From Pelargonium cotyledonis (Eukaryota; Streptophyta; Magnoliopsida; Geraniales; Geraniaceae): 21,868 nt of DNA. Positions 10,229-21,289 of this stretch are shown one piece after another; position 1 is the first letter of the stretch, and each line of letters starts with the position of its first letter. The stretch covers positions 1 to 21,868 of the forward strand of contig JAYMTA010001089.1 of assembly GCA_036897625.1 (NCBI GenBank), read 5' to 3'. The position numbers and the translations under genes were made by a program. The notes beneath the pieces were generated by a model that was given only the letters and a program-made list of their open reading frames with translations, did no database searches and had not been told where the DNA came from.

Positions 10229-10700
10229 TATATTTCTTCACAGATTTGATGATTTGGTTATGGTGTGAGGAAGGTTCTCTCCGGGGAATATTCCCTGTTA
10301 AAGGGCACTTATGAAAAGAAAGTTGGAGGTTAACAAGTTAGGGATGTGACGGAATTGTTAGCACCGACGTTAACGGAAGCAGAATGATTGTTTGTGTTGA
10401 AGAGTTGAACCTAAACTTAATGATAATGAAATTAACGGCTCTATTACCGTTAACATCACAATTAGCCGTTGATTTGATATCAAATGAGTGATTACCGTTT
10501 AGAGAATATCTGTGCACCGACGCTTTCCTGGACCCGCAGCCAGACACAGCCAAAAACAACCACCACCGTGTTTTGTGTGGGGGACCACATCAGCCAATCA
10601 AGCGGTCGCTCCTTGGGCTGCTCTCATGATCTTGACCTCACCGTACCTTCTATACACTGCTCCGCACCGGCTAGTTTTGGTTATAGTTGCATTCAATTTC
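10229..10700. other. GC-enriched patch with repeated CCGTT/AACGG words
   Basis: Within the AT-rich spacer, about 10340-10680 is clearly GC-richer. AACGG or CCGTT occurs at 10372, 10434, 10447, 10464 and 10495, in both orientations. Open frames at 10484-10804 and 10338-10559 show no recognisable domain. It could be a distal enhancer of the beta-galactosidase gene, the promoter of an undetected non-coding transcript, or a decayed exon. Nothing decides between these. Confidence 0.35.
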
Positions 10701-11129
10701 TCTTTCAAAATAATAATTTCAAACAATTATTTCCTAGAATTAATTATAATTATTTCCAAATAAAGATTATATATTTTCGAAAATCAGTCCTCATTCATTG
10801 GTAAGTATATATGGAAATATATTATTGCAATGAGGATGTGATGCGTGGGGGGTCCAAACATAAAGATAAATCAACAATTATTAGTAATATTAATGGAACA
10901 AAAGATATGATATGCTACCAACAATATATATAAATTTGTTTGTGTCCTCTTAAGGCATGGATGTGTTTGTACGGTCATGTAGTCAATAATAGAAAGAATA
11001 CAAAATAAATACATAAATAAAAATGATAAAAGATCTTCCATCCCATGCTCTCCAAATATCTCATACATAAAATAACAAAATTAATTTTTTTATTGATATA
11101 TATATACACACATTTTATTTTAAGTATTA

Positions 11130-11313
11130 ATTATGAGTTTCTTGAGAGGATCCACACTATTGACGGTTGGCACATTTAAATCCATATTAATCTCATTCGA
11201 GACTTAGTCACAGTTAAAACTTATCACATCTCCCCATAGATGTGTTGAGTGGGGATCGAACGCAAGCGCTCTTTTGACTCATGCATATTGTATTGCCAAC
11301 TGCGCCGCAACCC
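11130..11313 (-). mobile_element. tRNA-derived SINE-like element
   Basis: On the minus strand, 11313-11244 is a 70-base tRNA-like head. Near its 5' end is an RNA polymerase III box A (GGCGCAGTTGG). About 35 bases further on is a box B-like CGTTCGATCCC. It ends in CCCACTCAAC where the 3' acceptor strand would be. Pairing of the acceptor arms is only partial, so it is not a working tRNA. Downstream sequence to about 11130 is unrelated to tRNA, as expected for a SINE body, and leads into a T/A-rich region. Target duplications were not found, so the 3' limit is a guess. The alternative is a lone tRNA pseudogene. Confidence 0.55.
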
Positions 11314-13120
11314 GTATAAGAGGGAGAGAGAGAGACCGATTTTAATGGTGTAAAATGAATGAAAACTAGACTCTTAAAGCCGTGCATATATAGTGAAAAT
11401 ATGATATCATATCCCACAATATATGGCATTCAAAAGGAGCAATGACTCAATTCAATTTTGCCTAATTTAATGAATATACTCTTTTAGTTTGAGGTACACA
11501 CTACACTTAGATAGTGGATTTCATAGTGCCACGTTACATGCAATACAATATGTTAAAGATGCTAGATTGTTAGGCCACCTTTTTCATACCAACTCTTATG
11601 CTTCTCTAATATAAGACTAGTCATATTCTTCCAATTTGACACTAACTTACAAAAAAGAAAAAGAAAAAAGATTTATTTAGCTCTTCATACAATATTAAAT
11701 GATTTTGTCACTCATAAATCCACTTGGTTTAGCCCCTCGTTGAGATTTTGCGATGATTTAACTCTTTTTTGTTCGTATTATTACGCATTGAATAAAAACA
11801 TATTTAGCATATGTAACTAGATATATATTTTATATTTTTGTTAATTTCCTTGCTGCTACTGACTATTTTTTTGTACCCCATCCGCACATCATCTCATATA
11901 AAGTTGGTAAACTAGTGATTACAAGGATTAAAAAAAGTGACCGAAATATGCGGAAAGAAGTGGCTAAACAAAGGGGAGGGAGCCCACTCAACAACAACAA
12001 CAAAGATTCACTATCAATTTCACATTTGCATATACAAAATGGAAAAAGAAAAGATCCATTCTGTTTAATTAATCTCACTAATAATAATAACAATAATCCC
12101 ATTTTAATAGCAACACACAGTACATGCTTTTTGTGTGTTGCTTTTTTTTCGATTCTAGCGAGACATGTCATATGCATCTATGACTCTCTTTTGAATGCGG
12201 CTCATCTCTGGTCAGCACAAATTAATTAACTATTTTCTTTTACTTTTTCTTTTACCGCCAAAACACCTGACGCTGATTGGGATTTTCCTTTCAATGGCAG
12301 TGAGCTTAACGGTATGTCATAACAAAAAAATGTTTTAATTACGAGTTTTTTTTACAATATAAATGGGTTTAAAATTTAAATCTTATTTATAAATTACAAA
12401 AATTAACTTAATGACGACCAAAAAGTATTGTTGGAGTAAGTTACAGGGAAGGAAAAAATTTGTGACGACTAAAATTAAATAACAAAAATAAAAGTAGTAA
12501 TGCAGTACATGGGTCGTGACTGTGAGTCACATGGAAACTCCTCTGCCACTCTGTGTCTTTTCTGTGTTGTGCTGTGTTTCGACTTCATCTTTATCTTTTC
12601 CATTCTTACCCCTCCTCTAACCTCTTATTTTCCTTCTAATAAAACCTCAATTCTTGAATTCACATAATCTAGAGTCAAATTTATTGTCACTCGAAATTTG
12701 AATAGAATAGGATGAAAGTGCACCAATTCATATATAATTCAAGTTGGATTTAGTTTGACGGTGTCAAACTTTACCCTATTCGAAGCCTAAATTTGCCACT
12801 GTTAAAAGATGTCATTTTCATGTTAACGACTTGAACTATATTTCACTTCCAATTCTTGACCTATTAGTAAACCAATAGTGTGTGAACAAAAGGAAAATTG
12901 AAACATAGTATCAACCAAATAAGTACAAAGCAATGTAGGACATATACTTCACTTTACTAGATTATCTTAACAATCTTAATCCAAGCTTTTGCCATGTCTA
13001 TTTACCTATTCTTGTTTCAGCACTTTCCTACACACAAAAAAGCTTCTTAATTTTACTGTTCATTTTTCCTTAATTTATTTCACAGTCACGCAGCCAAGCG
13101 GTCATGACTGTACACACTTG
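11314..13120. other. Upstream region of the beta-galactosidase gene, no gene seen
   Basis: The stretch is AT-rich, with a GA tract at about 11321-11336 and an AAT-type run at about 12078-12095. It presumably holds distal promoter sequence of the downstream gene. Open frames at 11863-12229 on both strands overlap each other and show no family features. No tRNA or miRNA precursor was recognised. Confidence 0.5.
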
Positions 13121-13126
13121 TGAGCT

Positions 13127-13134
13127 TATAAATA
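13127..13134 (+). promoter_or_regulatory. TATA box of the beta-galactosidase gene
   Basis: TATAAATA lies 240 bp upstream of the start codon. It is followed by a CT-rich tract at about 13141-13165, a common plant core-promoter arrangement. Transcription would be expected to begin around 13155-13170. Confidence 0.7.
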
Positions 13135-13292
13135 AATAGCCTCCCTCTCTCTGTCTCTCTCTCACACACACAGAGACAACTGTGATTGTGAGTTGTGAGT
13201 TGTGTGTGAACTCCAGTGGTGGGCTCTAGATTCAGTCACTCGCCCATCGCTTGCTGGACTCACCGACACCCACCTCTTATTTCTATCTGTTT

Positions 13293-13361
13293 ATGCTGCA
13301 TTACCCACTTCTCCATTGTTCCCTGAAGAAGCTCAGACCCAAGAAGCTGAGGTTTTGCTAG
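13293..13361 (+). CDS. Upstream ORF (22 codons) in the beta-galactosidase leader
   Basis: This is the only ATG between the TATA box and the main start. It opens a 22-residue frame, rich in Leu, Lys and Arg, that ends in TAG at 13359-13361, five bases before the main ATG at 13367. It lies in a different reading frame. Such uORFs often reduce translation of the main frame by limiting reinitiation. Whether it is translated cannot be judged here, and the peptide matches nothing I recognise. Confidence 0.4.
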   Translation: MLHYPLLHCSLKKLRPKKLRFC

Positions 13362-13366
13362 TGAAG

Positions 13367-16300
13367 ATGAGGTTGTTTTTGGTGTTTGGGTTGGTTCTGT
13401 TTCTGGGTCCTCAGCTGACCCACTGTGATGTCACCTACGACAGGAAGGCCTTGGTCATCAATGGCCAGAGGAGAATCCTCTTCTCTGGCTCCATACATTA
13501 CCCCAGAAGCACACCTGATGTGAGCCATTTTTTTGTTTGGCTCTTCCATTTTGTTTTTGGGAACCTTTAGTTTACTAATTTGGTTGAGAAATGGGCTTTT
13601 GGTGTAGATGTGGGAAGATCTAATTCAGAAGGCAAAAGATGGGGGTCTGGATGTCATTGAGACTTATGTTTTCTGGAATGTTCACGAGCCTTCCCCTGGA
13701 AATGTACTTCCTCTACCTCTCCTGCTCCCTCTGTAGCTCTACGTCACATCTTCTTCTCTTCAGTTTTGTCTAAATTTTCTTGCTTACCAGTTTTTTTCTT
13801 CTTCTTTTCTCTGGGTTCTCAGTTCAATTTTGAAGGGAGATATGATCTGGTGAGGTTTATCAAGACAATTCAGAGAGCTGGGCTCTATGCTCAGCTTCGC
13901 ATTGGACCTTATGTTTGTGCAGAGTGGAATTTTGGGTACGTGACCATTTTTCTCTTCTGTAGATCTAATTGCACATCTCAAGCCTAAAAAAGTAGGTTTG
14001 TGGTTTGATGTTAATGGGTATCATTTCTGATGTTCTGATTGTTATATGGGCAGAGGGTTTCCTGTTTGGCTCAAGTATGTCCCTGGAATCAGCTTCAGAA
14101 CAGACAATGAGCCTTTCAAGGTCTGTGTCTATTTCACCTACCAATTTTTGTGTTGTTCTGTAAATTTCATATTAGGCTAAGATGGGAATTTCACTCATAA
14201 GAGAAGCACAAGAATTGCTTGGTATTTCTCAATGATTTATTGAGGCTAATGTTTTGGTGATGTTTGCTTTGTTTGTTTGTTTGTTTGTTTGTTTGTTTGT
14301 TTTGTTTATTATTATTTTGGTTGACTTTGCTTAATATTTAAATTACATGTGCTGTAGAGAGCCATGCAAGGGTTTACAGAGAAGATTGTGAATTTGATGA
14401 AGAGTGAAAATCTATTTGAGTCCCAGGGTGGCCCCATTATCCTCTCTCAGGTAAGTGTTTTCAGTTTAATTTTCTAAAATTTGAGCCTTGGAGTTCTAGA
14501 AATATCAACTCTACAGTATCTTTGCAGATTGAGAATGAGTATGGTGCACAGAGCAAGTTATTTGGTGCTGATGGCTATAATTACATGACATGGGCAGCTA
14601 ACATGGCTGTTAAATTGGGAACTGGTGTACCGTGGGTGATGTGCAAGGAAGAAGATGCCCCAGATCCAGTGGTGAGCTCACTTACTCATATTGGCTAGCT
14701 CTTGATTGGCTAATTTGCATTGTCTCATATAGAATATCCTGCATTGAATAAAATTATGAATCACCAGAACAATAAGTTTTAGAGTGAAAGGAAGAAAATA
14801 GTTCTCTTACAACCTTGTCTATCTTGTGCAATGATACCATTTTGTGAAACTCTGCTTCCTGGTATTGCTTTCAGATAAACACATGCAATGGTTTCTACTG
14901 TGATGCGTTTATGCCTAACAAACCTTACAAGCCCACTATTTGGACAGAGGCCTGGAGTGGCTGGTATGTTCACCTATGCATTCTAGAATTTCAATTTTTG
15001 TTGAGAAGTTGGAAGTAAATCTCACTTCGTTTCTTTTATCTCCTTGTAATCTTATTTGAAGGTTTACTGAGTTTGGCGGCCCAATTCACCAACGACCAGT
15101 TCAGGATTTGGCATTTGCTGTTGCTAGATTTGTACAAAAAGGAGGATCCTTAGTTAATTACTACATGGTTAGTGTCCTTCAACAATCATTCAATACATTA
15201 ATGAAAAAAATTATGATATTGGTGGCTATTGTGCTGAAACTGAGTTTGTGCTTGTCTGTTCTATCTGAAATAGTACCATGGGGGGACCAATTTTGGACGC
15301 ACAGCTGGTGGCCCTTTTCTCACCACCAGCTATGACTATGATGCTCCAATTGATGAATATGGTGAGAATTGAAACTTCTATGTCTATTTCTTAGCAGTTC
15401 ATAATGTTCACCTCTTTAACTTGGTGGATTATTCCATCTAATACTATATAAATAAGCTTGGAAGAAAACATAATCATACTCCAGTTAACATTTTGTATAT
15501 AACTTGGCATCTGAATACCTTTGAAAAAGTAACTAATTACTTCAGTGATATTATTTGCTAGGTTTGATTAGGCAACCAAAGTATGGTCATCTGAAGGAGC
15601 TTCATAGGACAATTAAGATGTGTGAAAGAGCTTTAGTCTCAGCAGATCCCATTGTCACTTCATTGGGGAATTTTCAACAGGTCCCCTTTTATACTAAGCA
15701 ACTCTGCTGCTTAAAGTCACATATTTCAGTTTTCACCAGCAAAAAGAAAGATCTGTATAATTGATATACACTTCTCGATGTATTCCGTTTTCCAGGCTCA
15801 TGTATACACCTCAGAATCAGGAGATTGTGCAGCTTTCCTCTCAAACTATGATACTGAATCAGCTGCAAGAGTGATGTTCAATAACATGCACTACAACTTG
15901 CCCCCTTGGTCCATCAGCATACTTCCTGATTGCAGAAATGTTGTCTTTAACACCGCCAAAGTAAGAATTTTGAACAATTGGGTTTTGTTTTTCAATCAGT
16001 GGTGCTACTCATCATGAAGCCCACATTTCTGTTAAGACTTTCCATGAGAATAATAAATCCTCCATCCCACCTTTTTAGGTTGGAGTTCAAACATCACAAT
16101 TACAAATGTTGCCCATCAATTCTGGAACTTTATCATGGGAGAGTTACGACGAAGATCTTTCCTCTCTGGATGACAGCTCAACATTCACAGCACCTGGTCT
16201 CTTGGAGCAAATAAATGTCACTAGGGACGCTAGTGATTACCTATGGTACATAACTAGGTGAGAGGGATATCTTGTTCAGTCACTATTATTCCTTTTCTTT

Positions 16301-18421
16301 ATTTATGCTTGTTATTATTGATTACCACAGTACATAACTAGGTGAGAGTGAAGAGTGATGTCCTGTACAGTCACTCTACCTTTTCTTCATTTATGCTGCC
16401 CATTCATATTATATTAATAGTTCCCCTTTGGTTCTGACAGTGTTGATATTGGTTCATCTGAATCCTTCCTGCGAGGAGGCGAACTCCCAACCCTTATTGT
16501 TCAATCATCAGGGCATGCCATGCATGTCTTCATCAATGGGCAGCTCTCAGGTACACTCCAGGATTGAGTTTCTAATAGTAATGGAATGTAATTTAGTTAA
16601 CATTTCATATTGACTTACTCAATATGATTGTATAGGTTCGGCCTTCGGGACAAGACAAAACAGGCGATTTACATACACTGGCAAAGTCAATTTGCATTCT
16701 GGAACAAACAGAATTGCACTGTTGAGTGTTGCTGTTGGATTGCCAGTTAGTCCTCTTATCTTGCTTTTGTCAATTCTGCATTTCAGCTCTGTATGTATCA
16801 GAATAAGTCTTCATTAGTTAATTGTCTCACAGAAAAACTCTTCGAGTTCAGTTCTAAGGGAGACCATTTTATTGGTAAACCAGATATTCATCATAATATT
16901 CGTACTAAGGAACTCATCTTCCCTGTTGACCAAATTATGTGAGAGCCTGTACTCTAGGTCGCATGTAACCAACTCTGACAAATTATGCTCCTTGGTTATT
17001 AATTTAGCTGATGGCTTTGTTTACAATACTAGTATCTTCTCTCGGAGATTTTGGAGCTGTAAAGCACATTTTTAACATCAAAACATTTGGCTTTATTTTT
17101 CTCTTAATTTATTGTTGACTGAACATTTCTGCTTTGCTTTGTTGAAGAATGTGGGGGGACACTATGAATCCTGGAACACAGGAATTCTAGGACCAGTCGC
17201 ACTGCATGGACTTGACCAGGGGAAACGGGACTTATCTTGGCAAAAGTGGACATATCAGGTAGAGTATTCTGACTTAAAATATTTTCATTATACTTTTGAC
17301 GTGAAGAAATTTAGCCTGATAGCTACCTTTCCAAACAGGTTGGGCTGAAAGGAGAGTCCTTGAATCTCATCTCTCCAGATGCTATTTCCTCTGTTGAGTG
17401 GATGCAAGGATCTTTAGCTGCACAGAAACAGCAGCCATTGACATGGCACAAGGTATATGAATGATGCATAGTGAAACCTATATGTCACTGAGAAATGTGC
17501 TTCCATGTGCCTTAGCATTATATCTAAACTGCGCAGGCTTATTTCAACACACCTGAAGGAAATGAGCCATTGGCTTTGGACATGGAAGGTATGGGAAAAG
17601 GTCAGATATGGATTAACGGGCAGAGTATTGGGAGATACTGGACTGCCTATGCTAGTGGTAATTGCAATGGATGCAGTTATGCTGGGTCATTTAAACCTAC
17701 AAAGTGTCAGCTTGGTTGTGGCCAACCAACTCAGAAATGGTAAATGACGTCTGATGGGATTGTTTTGGACTGTCATTTTAGAAGAATTAGATTGATCCTT
17801 TACTGGTTTGACAAGTTTATATAACATTTCAAATATTTTACTGCCAGGTACCATGTGCCTCGATCTTGGTTGAAACCAACTCAGAATCTGTTGGTTATAT
17901 TTGAGGAACTTGGAGGGGATCCTGCAAGAATTTCACTTGTGAAGAGATTAGTGAGCAGTGTTTGTGCTGAGGTATCTGAGTTCCACCCAACTTTAAAGAA
18001 TTGGCAAATTGAAAGTTACGGGAAACCAGAAGAGTTCCATAGCCCCAAGGTTCATCTGCGGTGTAGTCAAGGCCAGTCCATTTCTTCCATCAAATTTGCA
18101 AGCTTTGGAACTCCTTTGGGAACTTGTGGAAGTTACCAGCAAGGAACTTGCCATGCTCCTACCTCATATAGCACCTTAGAGAAGGTAGATAATTTTGTTA
18201 TTTTCTGTAAGGAAGTATGCTTTGTACATGTTTTATATTCTCCTTTTCATCAATTTTAACTAGATATTTTCAATTCACAGAAATGTATAGGGAAGCAGAG
18301 ATGCGCAGTGACCATATCAAATAGTAACTTCGGGCAGGACCCATGTCCAAATGTGTTGAAGCGGTTATCTGTTGAAGCTGTTTGTGCTCCTGCAACTTCT
18401 ACTACTACCGTGCAACCCTAA
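13367..18421 (+). CDS. BGAL3: Beta-galactosidase, GH35, with C-terminal SUEL lectin domain (BGAL3-like)
   Basis: Nineteen exons: 13367-13519, 13608-13703, 13823-13935, 14054-14120, 14358-14450, 14528-14671, 14875-14963, 15062-15167, 15274-15361, 15562-15680, 15796-15960, 16079-16257, 16441-16550, 16636-16745, 17148-17258, 17339-17452, 17537-17739, 17848-18184, 18281-18421. They total 2538 bases (845 aa), with all junctions in frame. The enzyme removes terminal beta-galactose from wall polysaccharides such as pectic galactan. Residues 1-20 are a signal peptide, so it is secreted to the apoplast. The GH35 signature [13 protein letters not shown] is split by intron 5; its second Glu (E178) is the expected acid/base, and E247 in TEAWSGW the nucleophile. 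Beta-sandwich domains follow, with [12 protein letters not shown] Cys-rich SUEL lectin domain spans about 754-836 ([27 protein letters not shown]). Length matches lectin-bearing BGAL3/BGAL1-type members (about 840-860 aa). The catalytic gene is intact. BGAL3 is preferred because of the ROT3 neighbour, but BGAL1-type is possible. Confidence 0.94.
14266..14308 (+). repeat. (GTTT)n microsatellite in intron 4
   Basis: About nine GTTT units with small interruptions at the edges lie inside the intron between exons 4 and 5 of the beta-galactosidase gene. It is likely length-polymorphic, with no effect on the coding sequence. Confidence 0.9.
16233..16400 (+). repeat. 84-bp tandem duplication copying an exon end and its 5' splice site
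   Basis: The unit starting GATTACC at 16233 is followed 84 bp later by a diverged copy. Both contain TACATAACTAGGTGAGAG (16247-16264 and 16331-16348), a CAGTCACT word, CTTTTCTT and ATTTATGCT. The first copy holds the last bases of exon 12 and the true donor at 16258. The second lies wholly in the intron and carries an equivalent donor at 16342. Confidence 0.85.
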
Positions 18422-19539
18422 ACAAGGGGTTGATTAGGTCGTGATAGTCTAGATAGACATACTCGTTAATATTTGCATCTAATGATGATTTATATGACAA
18501 CACGCCAGCCACCAGCAAAGCAAGAATAAAGGAATGGTACAGCCTTACAGGGTAAGGTTTCAAGTTAGATAGCAGTAAGGGCCATGGTTAGAGGAGAGTA
18601 GCTTTGGCCAAGTCGAGTTTGCTTTGTGAGCTAGTTGATAATGTAAATTAGTGATTGGTAGATAGGTAAGTTTGTGAATTCCCTCCCAGGGTCGTGCATA
18701 ATTTGGGGGACCCTAGGCAAGGCAAGTTCCGAGCCCCAGTCCCCGGCCTTTTATCCGGATATGGGCACCGTTAAAGTTAAGAGTCATATCATATCAGTGA
18801 TTTTATTTGTTGTTTGTGTCCTTTCTGGGGCTGAAGAAAAACCATCAACCCCAGTTGAGTTCATCATGTTGGGATAAGGATCCTAATATGAAAACATTGT
18901 CTGTGCAGTCATCAAATATGAACAAGTTATTTTCTCTGTTTGCATCCAGTTTGATTGTTCTTTTTTTCCGGCAATGTATCAGACTTTCAGTTACCCGAAA
19001 ACAGTGAAAAGAGGAAGTTTACGTCTCTACGATCAAAGAATATGAGACTATTTATATTTTTCTTTACATCATAAATCATGTCATTTTCATCTGTTTTCGG
19101 GTCTGAGACTATCTCCGTCCGGAGTTTAGTCTATGAGTTTGTTTTGGAAGTATCAAACCTGAAATCTCTTTCCACCATCTCAGTCTGCATTACAAAATTC
19201 ATGTCTGTTTCCAAAGGAAGCCTGTCTGGTTATTAAAAGCTCCCATACACTTTAGAAAATGGTCTACAAAAACAAATGTAAAGATACACAAAAAAAGCGA
19301 CTAGCAACAAGTACACTGTATCATGTGATAAAATAGCAAGCTCACAAGATTCAACAACAGTTTCAAAGATTAAAGCAGAGGTCCATACCAAATAACAAGC
19401 TCACAAGATCCCATAAAAGTTTCAAAGATAAAAGCAAAGGCCTAGACCAACAGCGTACTCATAGCATAAGTTGAGATTTATATTGCCCTCTAAGAACTAA
19501 ATGCAAATAACAATAATCATAGTCTGATAATAATAATAA
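18422..19539. other. Convergent spacer: 3' UTRs of beta-galactosidase and thioredoxin
   Basis: A plus-strand AATAAA at 18525-18530, about 105 bp after the beta-galactosidase stop, is a candidate poly(A) signal. A GC-rich patch at about 18690-18750 looks unlike its surroundings. A 59-bp tandem duplication sits at 19331-19448, downstream of the thioredoxin stop. No further gene is visible; the open frame at 18674-18877 has no recognisable content. Confidence 0.55.
19331..19448. repeat. 59-bp tandem duplication beyond the thioredoxin stop
   Basis: Copies at 19331-19389 and 19390-19448 both read AAATA(G/A)CAAGCTCACAAGAT, then AAAGT/CAGT-TTCAAAGAT and AAAGCA(G/A)AGG, ending in AGACC or ATACC. Divergence is modest, suggesting a fairly recent event. 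It lies 92 bp or more past the thioredoxin stop and may fall within its 3' UTR. Confidence 0.85.
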
Positions 19540-21149
19540 TCAGGCTGAGGAGGTAGCCGTGTGCTTTGTGATGGTGCTCTGCAGTTCATCTTTCTTAGCT
19601 CCCACCACCTTGTCCAGAAGCTTTCCCTCTTTCAGAATGATGAAAGTTGGCATTGCCTCCACAGACCATTCCTGAGCTAATGCCTGCAAAATATAAAGGG
19701 AGAAATATAATGACCAATTGTGAAATCATTCAAGGCTTCTAAATATATCAACTCTTCTAAAAAAATGTACAAGTTTACCTTCAACTCATCTACATCCACC
19801 TTCAGAAATGTGACACCGGGAAATTTCTTAGCCAGCTCTGCCAAGAATGGTGCAATGAAACGGCATGGCCCACACCATGAAGCAGTGAAATCAACAACCA
19901 CCTGCCATCCATTAGAAGTGCTTAACACTTGTGCCAACAATATAGAGGGCAAAAAAAATATTATCACTGCAACTCAAGTTCTAGAATACTACTATCATAA
20001 CCATCCGGAGAGATGTCATACACGCACAAGCCATGTTGTTCACTATCATTCTCCAAACTTAAATTTCAACAAAATCTCAACGAAAATAAGGGGATAGAGT
20101 TGATAATATAAAGCACAAGTCTGATCTAGCAAATGAACATCCCCGCATTAAAGATGTTCATACAGTTTTTCAGTATAGTATCTGAAAATAACCCGGGAAT
20201 GGCCCATGGATTTGGAAAAATTGGGTAACACCAATTCTATACTTCTGTATAATAGAAAATGAAAGCTACATAGCAGAAGGAATACAGTTGTACAAACCCA
20301 ACCATCAACTACAAATTATATTAATACAATTCATCTAGTCTGACATACACTCCCAATTATATCTTATCAGCAAGTCTAAGTAGAGGCATGTTCAAGTATA
20401 AAGAACACACATTAGAGCTAAACCCATACTAAAGTCAAATTAGACTGTCCAAAAGTGACAACCCTCCCTCCAAGAGCTGAAAAACAGACAAAATTCCCAA
20501 AGAATCACATTTACAACCACCTTATTCTTTACATTCCAACAGCTTAGTACCAAAACTCCAACCTCATCATTCAGTTTCCAATATCATCTTCTAAACAAAC
20601 ACATCAATCAAACCCTCCAACAATCTCCATTCTGATCACACACAAAATGATTCTCTGACCCCAATAAAGACACATTTCCAAAACCCAACTAGACATATAC
20701 ACTGCAGATTATGCAGATTATCTGACAATACTAGACAACAACAACAATATATGCCAAAACAAACGGACAAAATGAGCAAACTAAGGCACCTAAAAGCCGA
20801 TTAACAAAATACCAATTGTTCAAAATTAAAAATTTACGCCATAGTCCAAATCCAAACAGGCATTGACACACAACACCCTCATATTCTCAAACGAAACACC
20901 AGACAGCAATACCCGTAAACCTAGATTAAGCCTATTGAATCAACAAAAACGCAAAACAAGCCGGACCCATTTGGAGATAGCACAGAACAATCAATTAAGA
21001 TACGAAAAAATCAAGGTCACTGAAATCGTGATTGCATGTAAGAGCAAAATCAAATGTACCAGCTTTTTGGCTTCGCTGTTTTTCTTGATTTGCTCGTTCC
21101 AGACCTCCATAGTGTGGCAACTGATCACTTGACCCTCTTCGGCTGCCAT
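19540..21149 (-). CDS. TRXH: h-type thioredoxin
   Basis: Three exons read on the minus strand: 21149-21060, 19901-19779, and 19683-19540 (TGA). They join in phase 0 and encode 118 residues. Role: a cytosolic disulfide reductase, normally reduced by NADPH-thioredoxin reductase, that reduces target-protein disulfides. Seen: [13 protein letters not shown] with the redox pair C40/C43 and the h-type WCGPC form; DVDELK (66-71); the cis-proline motif AMPTF (P83); and the GAKKDEL region near the C-terminus. There is no transit peptide or extended N-terminus, so it is cytosolic. Length is normal for subgroup I h-type thioredoxins (about 114-120 aa). An extra Cys (C11) lies in the N-terminal segment. 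Intron 1 is 1158 bp and separates the first 30 codons. The exact member number (h1 or similar) cannot be assigned. Confidence 0.94.
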
Positions 21150-21271
21150 TTTCGATGCACTCAAATAGGTTCTCTCCGAATCAAAGAATCACGCTAACCA
21201 AACAGAGCAGTGCAGGAAACAAAAACACGCGAAAAACGCTTCTGTGAATCGGTTGTGAAATCGACGGTTCC

Positions 21272-21278
21272 TTAAATA
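21272..21278 (-). promoter_or_regulatory. Candidate TATA box of the thioredoxin gene
   Basis: TATTTAA on the minus strand lies about 125 bp upstream of the ATG at 21149. This is a plausible position for a core promoter with a leader of about 90-100 bases. It is a weak match judged on sequence and position only. Confidence 0.4.
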
Positions 21279-21289
21279 CCCAAGGTCCT

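Noticed and set aside
10484-10804. 106-codon open frame in the GC-enriched patch
   Set aside because: No domain or family resemblance. The open length is explained by locally higher GC.
11863-12229. Overlapping 104-codon frames on both strands
   Set aside because: They mirror each other across simple AAC/AAT and T-rich tracts and have no family features.
20863-21132. 89-codon plus-strand frame
   Set aside because: It is antisense to exon 1 and intron 1 of the thioredoxin gene and has no recognisable content.
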